The notes beneath the pieces were generated by a model. It worked only from the letters and a program-made list of their open reading frames with translations. It ran no database searches and was not told where the DNA came from. Below, piece after piece: positions 1 to 9,274 of a DNA stretch of 64,000 nucleotides. Each line of letters starts with the position of its first letter. Within the stretch, counting starts at the first letter, position 1. The position numbers were made by a program, and so were the translations under genes. Source of the stretch: Chloroflexota bacterium (GTDB taxonomy: Bacteria; Chloroflexota; Anaerolineae; Aggregatilineales; Phototrophicaceae); contig WTGN01000092.1 of the NCBI GenBank assembly GCA_011523545.1, forward strand, positions 29,686-93,685, given 5' to 3'.

Positions 1-1034
<1,034 letters not shown>

Positions 1035-1118
1035 CTGACAACCCCTCTAGTGAACTTCGTGAAATGATACTGAAATCGCGAACAAAAATTGCTGACTGGG
1101 CGCCGCCCCGCCATTTGT

Positions 1119-3218
1119 CTAGCGCGACCCGGATTTCACCGCTTCCGCGATTTCCTCCGGCGCAACCGTGTAGGTATCAAACTCCATGCTGAAATTGCCG
1201 CGCCCCTGCGTGTTATTGCGCAGGTCATTGGCGTAACCGAACATTTCTCCCAATGGCACCTGCGCCTGAATCACCGAGATGCCTTCGCTGTGCGGCTCCA
1301 TGCCTTGAATCTCGCCGCGCCGCGCCGAAATATCGCCGACGACAGCACCGGTGTATCCATCCGGCACGACAACTTCCACGCTCATCGACGGCTCCAGAAT
1401 GACCGGCCCGCCCTTATTGACGCCCTCTTTTAGGCACATCGATCCGGCGATCGTGAAGGCGATCTCGCTTGAGTCAACTTCGTGATATGCGCCGTCGATC
1501 AAGGTCGCCTTGATATTCACGACCGGATAACCAGCCACCACCCCGCCCTGAATCGCCTGGGTGACGCCTTTCTTCACCGATGGAATGTATTCTTTGGGTA
1601 TCGCGCCGCCGCGAATCGCGTCAACAAATAGCAGCTCGCCAGTGGCCTCCGCTTTTTCTTCCTCGGGTAGCGGTTCAAAGCGAATCGTGCAGCGCGCGTA
1701 TTGACCGGCGCCGCCCGTTTGCCGCTTGAAGGTGGTGTCGATTTCCACCATACGCGTTATCGTCTCGCGGTATGCGACCCGCGGCCGCCCCACGCGCGCA
1801 TCCACGCCATACTCGCGCATCAGGCGATCAACCAGCACCTCGAGGTGCAGCTCGCCCATGCCCTTGATTTTGGTCTGGCCCAGCTGGTCATCGACCTCCA
1901 CTTGAAAGGTCGGGTCTTCTTCCGCCAGCTTCCTCAAGCCCAGGCCCATCTTGTCCTGATCAGCCTTGGTGTTCGGCTCAATGGCGACTTCGACCACCGG
2001 CGCCGGAAAGCTGATGTTCTCCAGCAGAATTGGGCTGTTCGGCGCGCTGAGCGTATCGCCTGTGAAGGTCTCCTTCATGCCGATGACGGCGGCGATATCC
2101 CCGGCGTGCACTTCTTTCACGTCTTCCCGGCGATCAGCGAACATGCGCACGATGCGTCCGATGCGCTCGCGCTTGCCGTTAGCTGAATTGAGGGCCATCG
2201 TGCCCGCTTTCAAGACGCCCGAATAGACACGCGTGAACGCCAGCCGGCCGTACTGATCGGAAACGATCTTGAAGACCAGCGCCGCCAGCGGCTCATCATC
2301 ATCGGCATGCCGCAGCAATTCGCTAGCGTCTTTGGGATGCTCGCCCGTTACCGGCGGGACATCCAGCGGCGAAGGCAGCAAGGCGACAACCATATTCAGC
2401 AGCGCCTGCACGCCTTTGTTTTTGAGGGCCGCTCCGCAAAGCACCGGATGCAACTGACCCGATATCGTGCCCGCTCGCAGCGCCGCCAGGATCTCCTCAT
2501 CCGAAATCACTTCTTCTTCAAGGAATTTGAGTGTCAGATACTCATCGTGCTCAACGATCTTTTCGATCATTTCTTCACGGCGCGTCTCCGCCATTTCCCG
2601 ATGACTCTCGGGAATCGGATGTGTGTTGATATCCGTGCCTTCGTCATTGCCGTAAGTGATGAGGTGCATTTTGAGCAGGTCGATGATGCCCTCAAAGTGC
2701 TCGCCACTGCCATAAGGCGCTTGAATGACAACCGGGTTGGCGTTCAGACGGTCAACCATCATATCGACGCAGCGATCGAAGTCGGCGCCGGTGCGGTCCA
2801 TCTTGTTGACGAAACACAAGCGCGGCACGTTGTATTCCGAGGCTTGCCGCCACACCGTTTCCGATTGCGGCTCGACCCCGGCGACGCTGTCGAATACGGT
2901 GATGCCGCCATCGAGCACGCGCAAGCTGCGCTGCACCTCCGCCGTGAAATCGACGTGTCCCGGCGTATCAATGATATTGATTTGATGATCGTCCCAACTG
3001 GCGGTGACCGCGGCTGAGGTTATCGTGATGCCGCGCTCCCTTTCTTGCTCCATATAATCTGTCGTGGCCGAGCCTTCATGCGTCTCGCCTATTCTATGGA
3101 CCATGCCGGTGTAATAGAGCACGCGCTCGGTGACGGTCGTCTTGCCCGCGTCAATGTGAGCTATGATGCCGATGTTACGGACATTGTTAAGGTCGAAGCC
3201 AGAGTTCGATTTAGTCAT
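1119..3218 (-). CDS. fusA: Elongation factor G
   Basis: Ribosomal translocase GTPase. The 699-residue product has the standard full length. The G1 loop AHIDAGKTT lies near residue 20, RGITITSAA is switch I, DTPGHVDF is G3 and NKMDRTGADF is G4, followed by the EF-G domains II-V including the GMGELHLEVLVDRL segment. The ATG at 3218 starts MTKSNSGFDLNNVRNIGIIA, typical of the family. It lies 49 bp downstream of rpsG and 84 bp upstream of tuf, so it is probably co-transcribed with them from the promoter at 4439-4467. Nothing is unusual in length or motifs. Confidence 0.98.
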   Translation of the reverse strand: MTKSNSGFDLNNVRNIGIIAHIDAGKTTVTERVLYYTGMVHRIGETHEGSATTDYMEQERERGITITSAAVTASWDDHQINIIDTPGHVDFTAEVQRSLRVLDGGITVFDSVAGVEPQSETVWRQASEYNVPRLCFVNKMDRTGADFDRCVDMMVDRLNANPVVIQAPYGSGEHFEGIIDLLKMHLITYGNDEGTDINTHPIPESHREMAETRREEMIEKIVEHDEYLTLKFLEEEVISDEEILAALRAGTISGQLHPVLCGAALKNKGVQALLNMVVALLPSPLDVPPVTGEHPKDASELLRHADDDEPLAALVFKIVSDQYGRLAFTRVYSGVLKAGTMALNSANGKRERIGRIVRMFADRREDVKEVHAGDIAAVIGMKETFTGDTLSAPNSPILLENISFPAPVVEVAIEPNTKADQDKMGLGLRKLAEEDPTFQVEVDDQLGQTKIKGMGELHLEVLVDRLMREYGVDARVGRPRVAYRETITRMVEIDTTFKRQTGGAGQYARCTIRFEPLPEEEKAEATGELLFVDAIRGGAIPKEYIPSVKKGVTQAIQGGVVAGYPVVNIKATLIDGAYHEVDSSEIAFTIAGSMCLKEGVNKGGPVILEPSMSVEVVVPDGYTGAVVGDISARRGEIQGMEPHSEGISVIQAQVPLGEMFGYANDLRNNTQGRGNFSMEFDTYTVAPEEIAEAVKSGSR

Positions 3219-3267
3219 TTCCCATCCAAATCCCGAAGGCGCGCAAGAGGCGAGTCAACCTTGGTTC

Positions 3268-3735
3268 CTAGCGAAAATGCGCGAAGGCGCGGTTCGCCTC
3301 CGCCATTCTGTGTGTTTCGTCTTTCCTGCGGATTGCGCTGCCCTGCCCGTTGTAGGCATCAAGCAATTCGTTGGTCAGCTTCTCCGCCATGCTTCTGCCG
3401 CTGCGGTCGCGCGCGAACTGAATCAGCCAGCGCATAGCCAGGGTTATCCCGCGTTCATGCGACACATCGATCGGCACCTGATAAGTCGAGCCGCCGACGC
3501 GTTTGGGTTTCACCTCGACAGCCGGCGCCACATTGCGGATGGCGATCTCAAAGACCTCGATCGGGTCTTTCCTGGCGCGCTCGCCCATCGATTCCAGCGC
3601 GTCATACATGATTCCCGTCGCCAGGCTTTTCTTGCCGCCACGCATCATGCGATTGATGAACATGGCCACATGAAGATTGCCATACTTCACATCCGGCGGC
3701 GGAATCCGCTTGGGCGGGCGATTTCTTCTCGGCAT
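3268..3735 (-). CDS. rpsG: 30S ribosomal protein S7
   Basis: Primary 16S rRNA-binding protein that nucleates assembly of the 30S head. The 155-residue product has the usual length (about 156) and typical S7 segments: MPRRNRPPKRIPPPDVKYGN at the start, FINRMMRGGKKSLA, then GGSTYQVPIDV and RWLIQFARDRSGRSMAEKL. It is the second gene of the str operon, about 95 bp after rpsL. In other bacteria S7 represses its own operon by binding the rpsL-rpsG spacer; I did not identify a defined S7 site here. Confidence 0.97.
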   Translation of the reverse strand: MPRRNRPPKRIPPPDVKYGNLHVAMFINRMMRGGKKSLATGIMYDALESMGERARKDPIEVFEIAIRNVAPAVEVKPKRVGGSTYQVPIDVSHERGITLAMRWLIQFARDRSGRSMAEKLTNELLDAYNGQGSAIRRKDETHRMAEANRAFAHFR

Positions 3736-3830
3736 ATCAATTCTCCTTCACGAGCATCCATGCCTGCCGCGCGAACAGCTATATTGCCTGCCGCGTGACC
3801 GCCGGCCCTGCTCGCGCGCTTCTCTAGCGG

Positions 3831-4247
3831 CTACTTGCGGCGCTTCGTTCCGTATTTGCTGCGTCCCTGCTCGCGCCCGTCGACGCCGCTGGTATCCAGC
3901 GTGCCGCGTACGATATGGTAACGGACGCCGGGCAGATCCTTCACACGGCCGCCGCGCACCAGCACGACGCTGTGCTCCTGCAGGTTGTGGCCTTCGCCGC
4001 CGATATAAGCGGAGACTTCGATACCATTGGTCAAGCGAACCCGCGCCACCTTGCGCAGCGCCGAGTTGGGTTTCTTCGGCGTCATCGTCTTGACCTGGGT
4101 GCAAACGCCACGCTTTTGCGGCGCGCCTTTCTGCTGGCGCGCGCGCCGCTGCTTCAAGGCATTAAAGGTAAACTGCAAAGCTGGCGCCTTGTTCTTTTTG
4201 CCTTTGCTTCTGCGCCCTTTGCGCACCAACTGATTGATTGTTGGCAT
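3831..4247 (-). CDS. rpsL: 30S ribosomal protein S12
   Basis: Decoding-centre protein of the small subunit. The 138-residue product begins MPTINQLVRKGR and contains the conserved loops TPKKPNSALRK and GGRVKDLPGVRYHIVRG. The lysines that are mutated in streptomycin-resistant strains are present, so this S12 looks like the sensitive type. A short basic stretch near residues 32-45 makes it slightly longer than the 124-residue E. coli protein, a common variant. It is the first gene of the str operon, preceded by a leader of about 185 nt and a strong promoter. Confidence 0.97.
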   Translation of the reverse strand: MPTINQLVRKGRRSKGKKNKAPALQFTFNALKQRRARQQKGAPQKRGVCTQVKTMTPKKPNSALRKVARVRLTNGIEVSAYIGGEGHNLQEHSVVLVRGGRVKDLPGVRYHIVRGTLDTSGVDGREQGRSKYGTKRRK

Positions 4248-4393
4248 CGGCTTCTCCGTCTTTCACTAAAAAGGCATCTTGCTCTTCAGACAGGGAAACA
4301 GGCGCACACAAGGGCGCCCATTCTTCGTTTCACTCATGGCGAGACGCCCTGCGCCCGCAAAGCACTTTCGCCATTTCTCCTCAATTCAGCCCG

Positions 4394-4419
4394 CAGCGCC
4401 TCCCGCGCGGAGGTTGCTG
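4394..4419 (-). promoter_or_regulatory. Stem-loop in the rpsL leader
   Basis: An inverted repeat (CAGC-g-CCTCC / GGAGG-tt-GCTG around a CGCGC loop) lies in the transcribed leader, roughly 15-40 nt from the predicted start site of the rpsL promoter. It could be a 5' stability or regulatory hairpin. No function can be assigned from sequence alone. Confidence 0.4.
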
Positions 4420-4438
4420 GCTGTGAGTGCAATCGCGC

Positions 4439-4467
4439 ATGTTATCAACTGCGATTTGCCTTGTCAA
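4439..4467 (-). promoter_or_regulatory. Sigma-70 type promoter of the str operon
   Basis: On the minus strand TTGACA (4467-4462) and TAACAT (4444-4439) are separated by exactly 17 nt. The -35 is perfect and the -10 is close to TATAAT. The expected transcript starts near 4432, leaving a leader of about 185 nt before rpsL. The -35 box is the centre of a 13-bp palindrome, GCCTTGACAAGGC. The intergenic region 4248-4713 holds this promoter, the leader hairpin and the inverted-repeat element; I see no gene in it. Confidence 0.8.
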
Positions 4468-4507
4468 GGCATATCCGGACGGATTGGGGGGAAAACGGCT
4501 AAAGAAA

Positions 4508-4711
4508 TTCACCACCGAGTACTCCGAGTTTTTTCGAGTACACAGAGAAGGTTTGATACGGCATCAAATGATCATGAAGATCCCTTGAAGACGGGAGGAG
4601 ATTAAACTCGCACAAACTTCACCGGACAGAACGACACGGACTCATTCGGCGGACCTTCTGTCCATAGAAGCCTCGGTGCCCTCAATGAAACTCGGCGCCC
4701 TCGGTGGTGAA
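4508..4711. repeat. Inverted-repeat element A (MITE/REP-like), abuts the acyl-CoA dehydrogenase stop codon
   Basis: The left end TTCACCACCGAG (4508-4519) is repeated in perfect inverted orientation as CTCGGTGGTGAA (4700-4711). The complementarity continues imperfectly inward through further CCGAG-type units on both arms. The element is about 204 bp with no open frame of note. Its right end stops 2 bp from the acyl-CoA dehydrogenase stop codon. It resembles element B at 28838-29007 in unit pattern (AC-x-GAGG repeats) and in position relative to a stop codon. Confidence 0.65.
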
Positions 4712-4713
4712 AG

Positions 4714-5892
4714 TTAGCGTCCATGGAACAATTCGCGCACGATGATGTTGCGTTGAATCTCGCTGGTGCCTTCATAGATCTGGAATATCTTCACATCACG
4801 CAGCAATTTCTCGACCGGATACTCCTTCATATAGCCGTAACCGCCGAAGACCTGCACCGCGTCAACCGCCGCTTTTGTCGCCATATCCGCGGCAAATGCC
4901 TTGGCAAACGCCGGCACGCGCGGATTGAATATGCCCGCGTCCACCTGCCAGGCCGATTGCCAGGTCAACAAACGCGACGCTTCATAGTTGATCGCCATGT
5001 CAGCGATTTTGTGGCCGACCGCCTGATGCTGATAGATCGGCACGCCGAAGGCTTCCCGCTCGCCGGCGTATTTGACGCTCTCTTCCAGCGCGCGCCGCTG
5101 CAGGCCGCAAGCTGCCGCCGCGACGCCGGGTCGGCTGTAATCAAAAACCTTCATCGCAATATAGAAGCCCTGCCCGACGTCGCCGATGATATTCTCTTCC
5201 GGCACTTCGACATTCTCGAAGACGATCTCGGCCGCGTCCGACGCGCGCTGGCCCAGCTTGTCGAATTTCTTGCCGATGCTCAGGCCCGGCGAATCACGAT
5301 CGACGATGAAGCAGGTCATGCCACGATGCCCGGCGGCGACATCGGTCTTGGCGAATATCGTGAAGAAATGCGCATAACTGGCGTTAGTGATGAATGTCTT
5401 GCTGCCGTTGATGATGTAGGCGGCGCCGTTCTTGTCGGCGCGGGTTTCAATGCCCGCCACATTCGAGCCGGCGTTGGCTTCCGTCACCGCATAAGAACAG
5501 AACTGCCCCTGCTCCGCCGCGCGCTCCCCCAGCCAGTATGCCTTCTGTTCGTCGCTGCCGGCGATCAGTATCGGCAGCATCGCCAGCGAATTCACCCCCA
5601 GGCTCGAGCTAATGCCGGTGCAGCCATAACCCAGCTCCTCAGATACAAGCGCTTCTTCAAAGGCGCTGGCGCCGACGCCGCCGTATTCCTCCGGAATGAG
5701 CATATTGACGATGCCCAGTTCCCGCGCCTTATGAAAGATGTCTTCGGGGAATATCGCTTTCTCGTCGTACTCCGCCGCGACCGGGATGATATTGTCCGCC
5801 ACAAAATCGCGCGTCATCCGCACCAGCATCTCTTGCTCTTCGCTCAGTTTGAACTGAGGGCCGGCCATTGCCTCTGCGTAAGAATTATCCAT
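4714..5892 (-). CDS. Acyl-CoA dehydrogenase
   Basis: FAD flavoprotein that introduces a trans-2 double bond into acyl-CoA thioesters and passes electrons to electron-transfer flavoprotein. The family fold is clear: N-terminal helical domain, the FAD/substrate segment YAVTEANAGSN near the middle, and the C-terminal catalytic segment IYEGTSEIQRNIIVREL, whose first Glu aligns with the base of short- and medium-chain enzymes. I chose the ATG at 5892 because it has an excellent ribosome-binding site (GAGGTGA, 5 nt away). A GTG at 5910 would extend it by six residues over that site. Length is 392 residues, normal for the family. The gene is followed directly by inverted-repeat element A. Substrate chain length cannot be read from sequence. 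Confidence 0.93.
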   Translation of the reverse strand: MDNSYAEAMAGPQFKLSEEQEMLVRMTRDFVADNIIPVAAEYDEKAIFPEDIFHKARELGIVNMLIPEEYGGVGASAFEEALVSEELGYGCTGISSSLGVNSLAMLPILIAGSDEQKAYWLGERAAEQGQFCSYAVTEANAGSNVAGIETRADKNGAAYIINGSKTFITNASYAHFFTIFAKTDVAAGHRGMTCFIVDRDSPGLSIGKKFDKLGQRASDAAEIVFENVEVPEENIIGDVGQGFYIAMKVFDYSRPGVAAAACGLQRRALEESVKYAGEREAFGVPIYQHQAVGHKIADMAINYEASRLLTWQSAWQVDAGIFNPRVPAFAKAFAADMATKAAVDAVQVFGGYGYMKEYPVEKLLRDVKIFQIYEGTSEIQRNIIVRELFHGR

Positions 5893-6120
5893 CTGGGTCA
5901 CCTCGAACACGATCGGTCGACCGCTAATCTAACACTGATTAGATTTACTTTCCAGCTTCCGCCGTGACTTGCAGGATCGCGGCATTAACCTGTGCCGGCT
6001 GCTCTTCACGGCTGATCAACGCCAGCGTGTCGCCCGAAGGACTGCGATAAGCCGATCAGCAGTATTGCAGCGACACGCAGAAGCCAATTGAGCAGTCGAC
6101 GCCAAGGACGGCGGAGGCCT

Positions 6121-7125
6121 TCATTCGGCTGACGAGAGCGCCTTGTGCATCGCTTCGCCCGCCGCCAGCCCGGACATGAACGCGCCTTCAACGCGTCCGC
6201 GCCCGCCAAAAGCGTCGCCGGCGAATACCAGCGGCGGGAGACCATTCGCCAGCAGAAACTCTTGCGCATGCGTCCTCAGCGGCACGGAGTAGCGCCACAT
6301 TTTGAGCTGCGTATGGGCGATTTTGGCGCCCGGCTTGAGGAAAGGGCGCACGGCCGATTCCAGGGCGCGGATGATATCCGCCTCCGAGGCGTCCCAATTC
6401 TGTCGGCTGAACTTCGCGTTGGCGTGGCTGGTGATGATCCGCGCGCCGGAAATGCCCTTCGCCCGGTTGTCCGCCACCCAGTAGACATCGCTCTGGAAAT
6501 CCTGCATTGCGCCCGGCTCAGGCAGATCAACATCGCCTTCAATTTCGTGGATGCCGCAGAGGCAAGGACCGAAACGAATCCGCCGCAAGTCGGCGAAATC
6601 GTCCGGCTGCAAATGCACCCCGCTCTCCGACAACAATTCCAGCGTCTCCGGCATCGGCGGCGTCATCAGCAGCCCGCGGCCGCCCGCGCTTTCGCCTGCG
6701 CTGTCCTGGAGCGTCCAGCCGTCGTCGGTCTGCTTCACGGCGGTGACCAGGCGGTCGACCGTCACCTGCACATCGCTGGCCAGGTGTTTGGCCAGCTTGT
6801 TCATGCCGCCGCGCACGGCATAACGCGGGTGGCCGTCGCCCGCTGTCCGCTTGACGCTGCCGTCCGACCAGCCGGTCCCCCAGATGTAGACCAGGTCGAG
6901 CGCGCGCCAGTTGTCCACATAGCGCTGCAAGGTGGCGCCGCGCACGGTGAAGAATTGCGCGCCATGATCGGCAAGGCCGTCGTCGCCGACGCGCCGGGTC
7001 GCCAGCCGGCCGCCGACGCTGCGCCCCTTGTCAAAGACATGGACGGAATGGCCGCGGTCCAGCAGCGTGCGCGCCGCCATCAAGCCCGATAATCCCGCGC
7101 CAACGATTAAGACATCGACCGCCAC
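6121..7125 (-). CDS. Renalase-like NAD(P)/FAD-dependent oxidoreductase
   Basis: An N-terminal Rossmann FAD-binding motif DVLIVGAGLSGLMAARTL is followed by FDKGRSVGGRLATRR, the arrangement of renalase-type amine-oxidase-like flavoproteins. The C-terminal part has a second FAD contact, LVFAGDAFGGRGRVEGAFMSG. Length is about 334 residues. I chose the GTG at 7125 because AAAGG lies 8 nt upstream and the Rossmann motif then begins at residue 3-4, as is usual. A TTG at 7164 is an alternative. Renalase homologues oxidise isomeric NAD(P)H forms in some organisms, but the substrate here is unknown. Transcription is away from ssrA; the 228 bp between it and the acyl-CoA dehydrogenase gene hold no convincing gene. 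Confidence 0.85.
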   Translation of the reverse strand: MAVDVLIVGAGLSGLMAARTLLDRGHSVHVFDKGRSVGGRLATRRVGDDGLADHGAQFFTVRGATLQRYVDNWRALDLVYIWGTGWSDGSVKRTAGDGHPRYAVRGGMNKLAKHLASDVQVTVDRLVTAVKQTDDGWTLQDSAGESAGGRGLLMTPPMPETLELLSESGVHLQPDDFADLRRIRFGPCLCGIHEIEGDVDLPEPGAMQDFQSDVYWVADNRAKGISGARIITSHANAKFSRQNWDASEADIIRALESAVRPFLKPGAKIAHTQLKMWRYSVPLRTHAQEFLLANGLPPLVFAGDAFGGRGRVEGAFMSGLAAGEAMHKALSSAE

Positions 7126-7247
7126 AATCAGCGCCTTTCCCGCAGAACAATGACTGTGATTCAATCATACCGCATTCGCTGCAATATGTTAGGCGCTCGC
7201 TTTGCAGCATCCATTTCCATTAAAGCGCAGCGCTTATGAGGCTGCCC

Positions 7248-7276
7248 TTCACATTAGTCGCAACTTATGATAGACT
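7248..7276 (+). promoter_or_regulatory. Probable promoter of ssrA
   Basis: TTCACA (7248-7253) and TAGACT (7271-7276) are separated by 17 nt. The -35 matches TTGACA at five of six positions. A start near 7283 would give a 5' leader of about 45 nt, to be removed from the tmRNA precursor by RNase P. Confidence 0.55.
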
Positions 7277-7327
7277 GTAAGCGTGGTGGCAGCGGCTGAT
7301 TGGGCAGCCGATGCCCGCAACCAGCAC

Positions 7328-7714
7328 GGGAGCGAATCAGATTCGACGTTGGTGGTTGAAGCCGCACTGCAAGCCGTGGCGCCAAGGCACGTTAAACTGG
7401 CAACGCACATAGGTGCAAAACCCAATTTCCAACCCCTTCCGCTGGTAGCTTAGCCACCGGCTGAAGGGAGCAGAGGCCGATAGCCCTCTGCCGCTCCTGT
7501 AGACTCGCCCCCCTGCGCGAACTGCAACGAGTGTCATAAAAAAGCCAGGGCGCCCGCCGTCCACGCCGATAAGACGGCGCCAAGCTCAATCGGCTAGCGT
7601 TATGTGAACCGAGCACTCTGGGCTGCATGACGCGAAACTTTTCAGAGAGCTAAGCTTGTAGATGTGCGAGATTCGAAACCAGCGGACCCGGGGGGCAGGT
7701 CCCCGGCGCTTCCA
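7328..7714 (+). ncRNA. ssrA: tmRNA (transfer-messenger RNA)
   Basis: Rescues stalled ribosomes with SmpB and tags the nascent chain for proteolysis. The acceptor arms GGGAGCG (7328-7334) and CGCTTCC (7707-7713) pair over 7 bp with the G3-U70 wobble required by alanyl-tRNA synthetase, followed by discriminator A at 7714. The diagnostic GATTCGAC motif lies near 7340. ATAGGT precedes the resume codon GCA at 7415. The tag frame 7415-7453 encodes AKPNFQPLPLVA and a TAG stop, ending in the LVA-type degron. A strong hairpin (GGAGC/AGAGG arms, about 7466-7497) fits a pseudoknot region. CCA is not encoded (CTC follows). The T-arm is odd: stem CCGGGG/CCCCGG with loop GGCAGGT instead of TTCRANY. This is the one-piece form. 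Confidence 0.93.
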
Positions 7715-7724
7715 CTCCGTCCAG

Positions 7725-7757
7725 CCGTCTTACGCTATGTAAGGCGGTTTCTCGTTT
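7725..7757 (+). terminator. Rho-independent terminator of ssrA
   Basis: A stem CCGTCTTAC / GTAAGGCGG (7725-7733 with 7739-7747, one G-U pair) with a 5-nt loop is followed by TTTCTCGTTT. It starts 11 nt after the mature tmRNA end. Confidence 0.8.
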
Positions 7758-7779
7758 CTAGGTTATAATCGCCCGCATT

Positions 7780-8577
7780 ATGATCCGCAAGTTCTCGCCG
7801 TGCGCTCGCCGCTGGATAGCCGCGATCCTGCTGATTTCCGTCGCAGCCCATTTGACCGCTTGCCAATCGTCCGACCCACAGCTGACCTCCACCGCCGTTT
7901 ACAGTGAGGCGCGCGCCGGCCTGGAACGCCTGCTATCCACCGCGACCGTCGCCCGAGCGCGCATGCAGACCACGCTGGATCATGCCGCCACGCGCGTCGG
8001 CCAAGCGGAAGAAGCCGGCCGCTTCCTGCGCTCCAACCTGATCAGCCTCGGCACCGACACCGCCTTCATTGAAGACAATCTGCGCCAGCTGCCGCAGCTG
8101 GCGACGCAGAGCCCGCCGACAGCGGCTGCGCCGGCCCAACTGACGCCTGTGGCCGGCGACGCATCGCCCGTGATGACGCCCAGGACAATCGTCACCCCGC
8201 CAATCGTAACGCCAGCGCCGACAGCGGTAGAGCTGGGGCCGCGCCTGGAAAATGTGGTCATGGCCTCGGGCGTCGACAGTTTCGACTGCGCCATCGACGT
8301 GAACCCCAGGTTTAGTCCGCAGTCGACGGCCATCTACGTCGTTGGGCGCGCCTTCGATATTCCCGCGGGCGCAACCATAAGCTCGAGCTGGCAGCAAGCG
8401 GGCGCGGAAGTGGTGCATTTCAGTTTCCACCGCGAGCACGAAATCAACGACAGCTGCATCTGGTTCTACATCGATCCGACGGATACGCCCTTCACCGTGG
8501 GGGCCTGGAGCGTGGAGCTGCGCGTCGATGGCCTGCCGCTCGCCTCGCCGGTCGCCTTTCAGATCGTCAGCAATTGA
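7780..8577 (+). CDS. Putative lipoprotein of unknown function
   Basis: The N-terminus has a basic n-region, a hydrophobic core (AAILLISVAA) and a lipobox HLTAC near residue 28, so it should be a lipid-anchored exported protein. Residues about 35-110 are helical. A Pro/Thr/Ala-rich linker (about 110-150) then leads to a C-terminal beta-rich domain of about 110 residues that contains the Cys pair DSFDCAID and NDSCIWFY. It looks like a membrane-anchored sensor or binding domain, but I recognise no family. A TATAAT hexamer lies only 11 nt before the ATG, which would imply a leaderless transcript if used. It lies just after the ssrA terminator. Confidence 0.7.
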   Translation: MIRKFSPCARRWIAAILLISVAAHLTACQSSDPQLTSTAVYSEARAGLERLLSTATVARARMQTTLDHAATRVGQAEEAGRFLRSNLISLGTDTAFIEDNLRQLPQLATQSPPTAAAPAQLTPVAGDASPVMTPRTIVTPPIVTPAPTAVELGPRLENVVMASGVDSFDCAIDVNPRFSPQSTAIYVVGRAFDIPAGATISSSWQQAGAEVVHFSFHREHEINDSCIWFYIDPTDTPFTVGAWSVELRVDGLPLASPVAFQIVSN

Positions 8578-8634
8578 GTTGTATTATGCTCCGAATTAAA
8601 TCCAGCCGGCTTGTAAATCGCGGCGAAGACTATA

Positions 8635-8663
8635 CTGACATTCAAGGCAACTGCTGGCATAAT
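8635..8663 (+). promoter_or_regulatory. Sigma-70 type promoter upstream of the small conserved protein gene
   Basis: CTGACA (8635-8640) and CATAAT (8658-8663) are separated by 17 nt, each matching consensus at five of six positions. A start near 8670 leaves a leader of about 42 nt before the ATG at 8712. Confidence 0.65.
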
Positions 8664-8711
8664 CGTACGTATAGCGAATTGTGATGCCAGACGAGTTACA
8701 GGATTGGCGCT

Positions 8712-9104
8712 ATGGCGATCATCACCCGTTGGGATAACAGAAGGAAGACTGTCGTCCTTCTGGAGTTCGAATCGGAATGGAATTGGGAAGAGCTGGAAGG
8801 AGCGGTGCAAAAGGCCGACCGCCTGATCGGCAGCGTCGAACACTACGTCGACCTGATCATCGACCTGGAAGGCACCACAATTCCGCGCGATGTATTAACC
8901 GCCGCCAAGGCCTTGCTGGCTTCGGGCGAAGCGCGGCCCAACGAAGGCGCCCGCGTCGTTGTCGGCGCGAATGGCGCCATCCGCACCATCTATACCACCA
9001 TCCAAAAGACTTTCAACAGCGCCGTCGAAGGCCGGGAAATACTCTTCGCGCCAAATATGGCGGACGCGCGCGCCATCGTTCGCGGCTTGGCCATGGACCG
9101 CTGA
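8712..9104 (+). CDS. Small conserved protein, possibly STAS/SpoIIAA-like
   Basis: A 130-residue cytoplasmic protein with no signal peptide or membrane segment. It alternates predicted beta strands and helices: TVVLLEFES, then a helix with WEELEGAVQKADRLI, VDLIIDLEGT, a long helix, ARVVVGAN, and a C-terminal helix with MADARAIVRGL. The order strand-helix-strand-helix and the central DLIIDLEGT stretch resemble STAS or SpoIIAA-like folds, which often act as regulatory partners. The assignment rests on pattern only. It has its own promoter at 8635-8663. A 170-bp gap separates it from the ABC exporter gene. Confidence 0.6.
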   Translation: MAIITRWDNRRKTVVLLEFESEWNWEELEGAVQKADRLIGSVEHYVDLIIDLEGTTIPRDVLTAAKALLASGEARPNEGARVVVGANGAIRTIYTTIQKTFNSAVEGREILFAPNMADARAIVRGLAMDR

Positions 9105-9274
9105 GCCCGGCGCCGCCGTCCATCAGCCGCTCAAATAATCAGTTGCAGCATTCATGAAAGCGAATGTACCGCGCCCGACCTAGCCGAATGGTCAGGCCGC
9201 CTGGCCCTTCGCGCAGGTGTCATGTCGGCTGCGCGCCGCCTATGCTATAGTGATAGCGGGAGGCGAAGACAACG

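Noticed and set aside
5945..6055. 36-codon open frame on the minus strand ending AAILQVTAEAGK, possible remnant of a gene's 3' end
   Set aside because: It has no start codon or ribosome-binding site, is preceded by a stop and matches no family I recognise; too short to support.
7764..7769. TATAAT just before the lipoprotein gene as a leaderless promoter
   Set aside because: No -35 hexamer or extended -10 is present at the right distance; kept only as a note in the gene entry.
9175..9240. tRNA-like stretch (GCCGAATGGTCAGGCC, then a CCTG/CAGG arm)
   Set aside because: It has a D-arm-like part but no T-arm with TTCRA, no proper anticodon stem and no matching acceptor ends.
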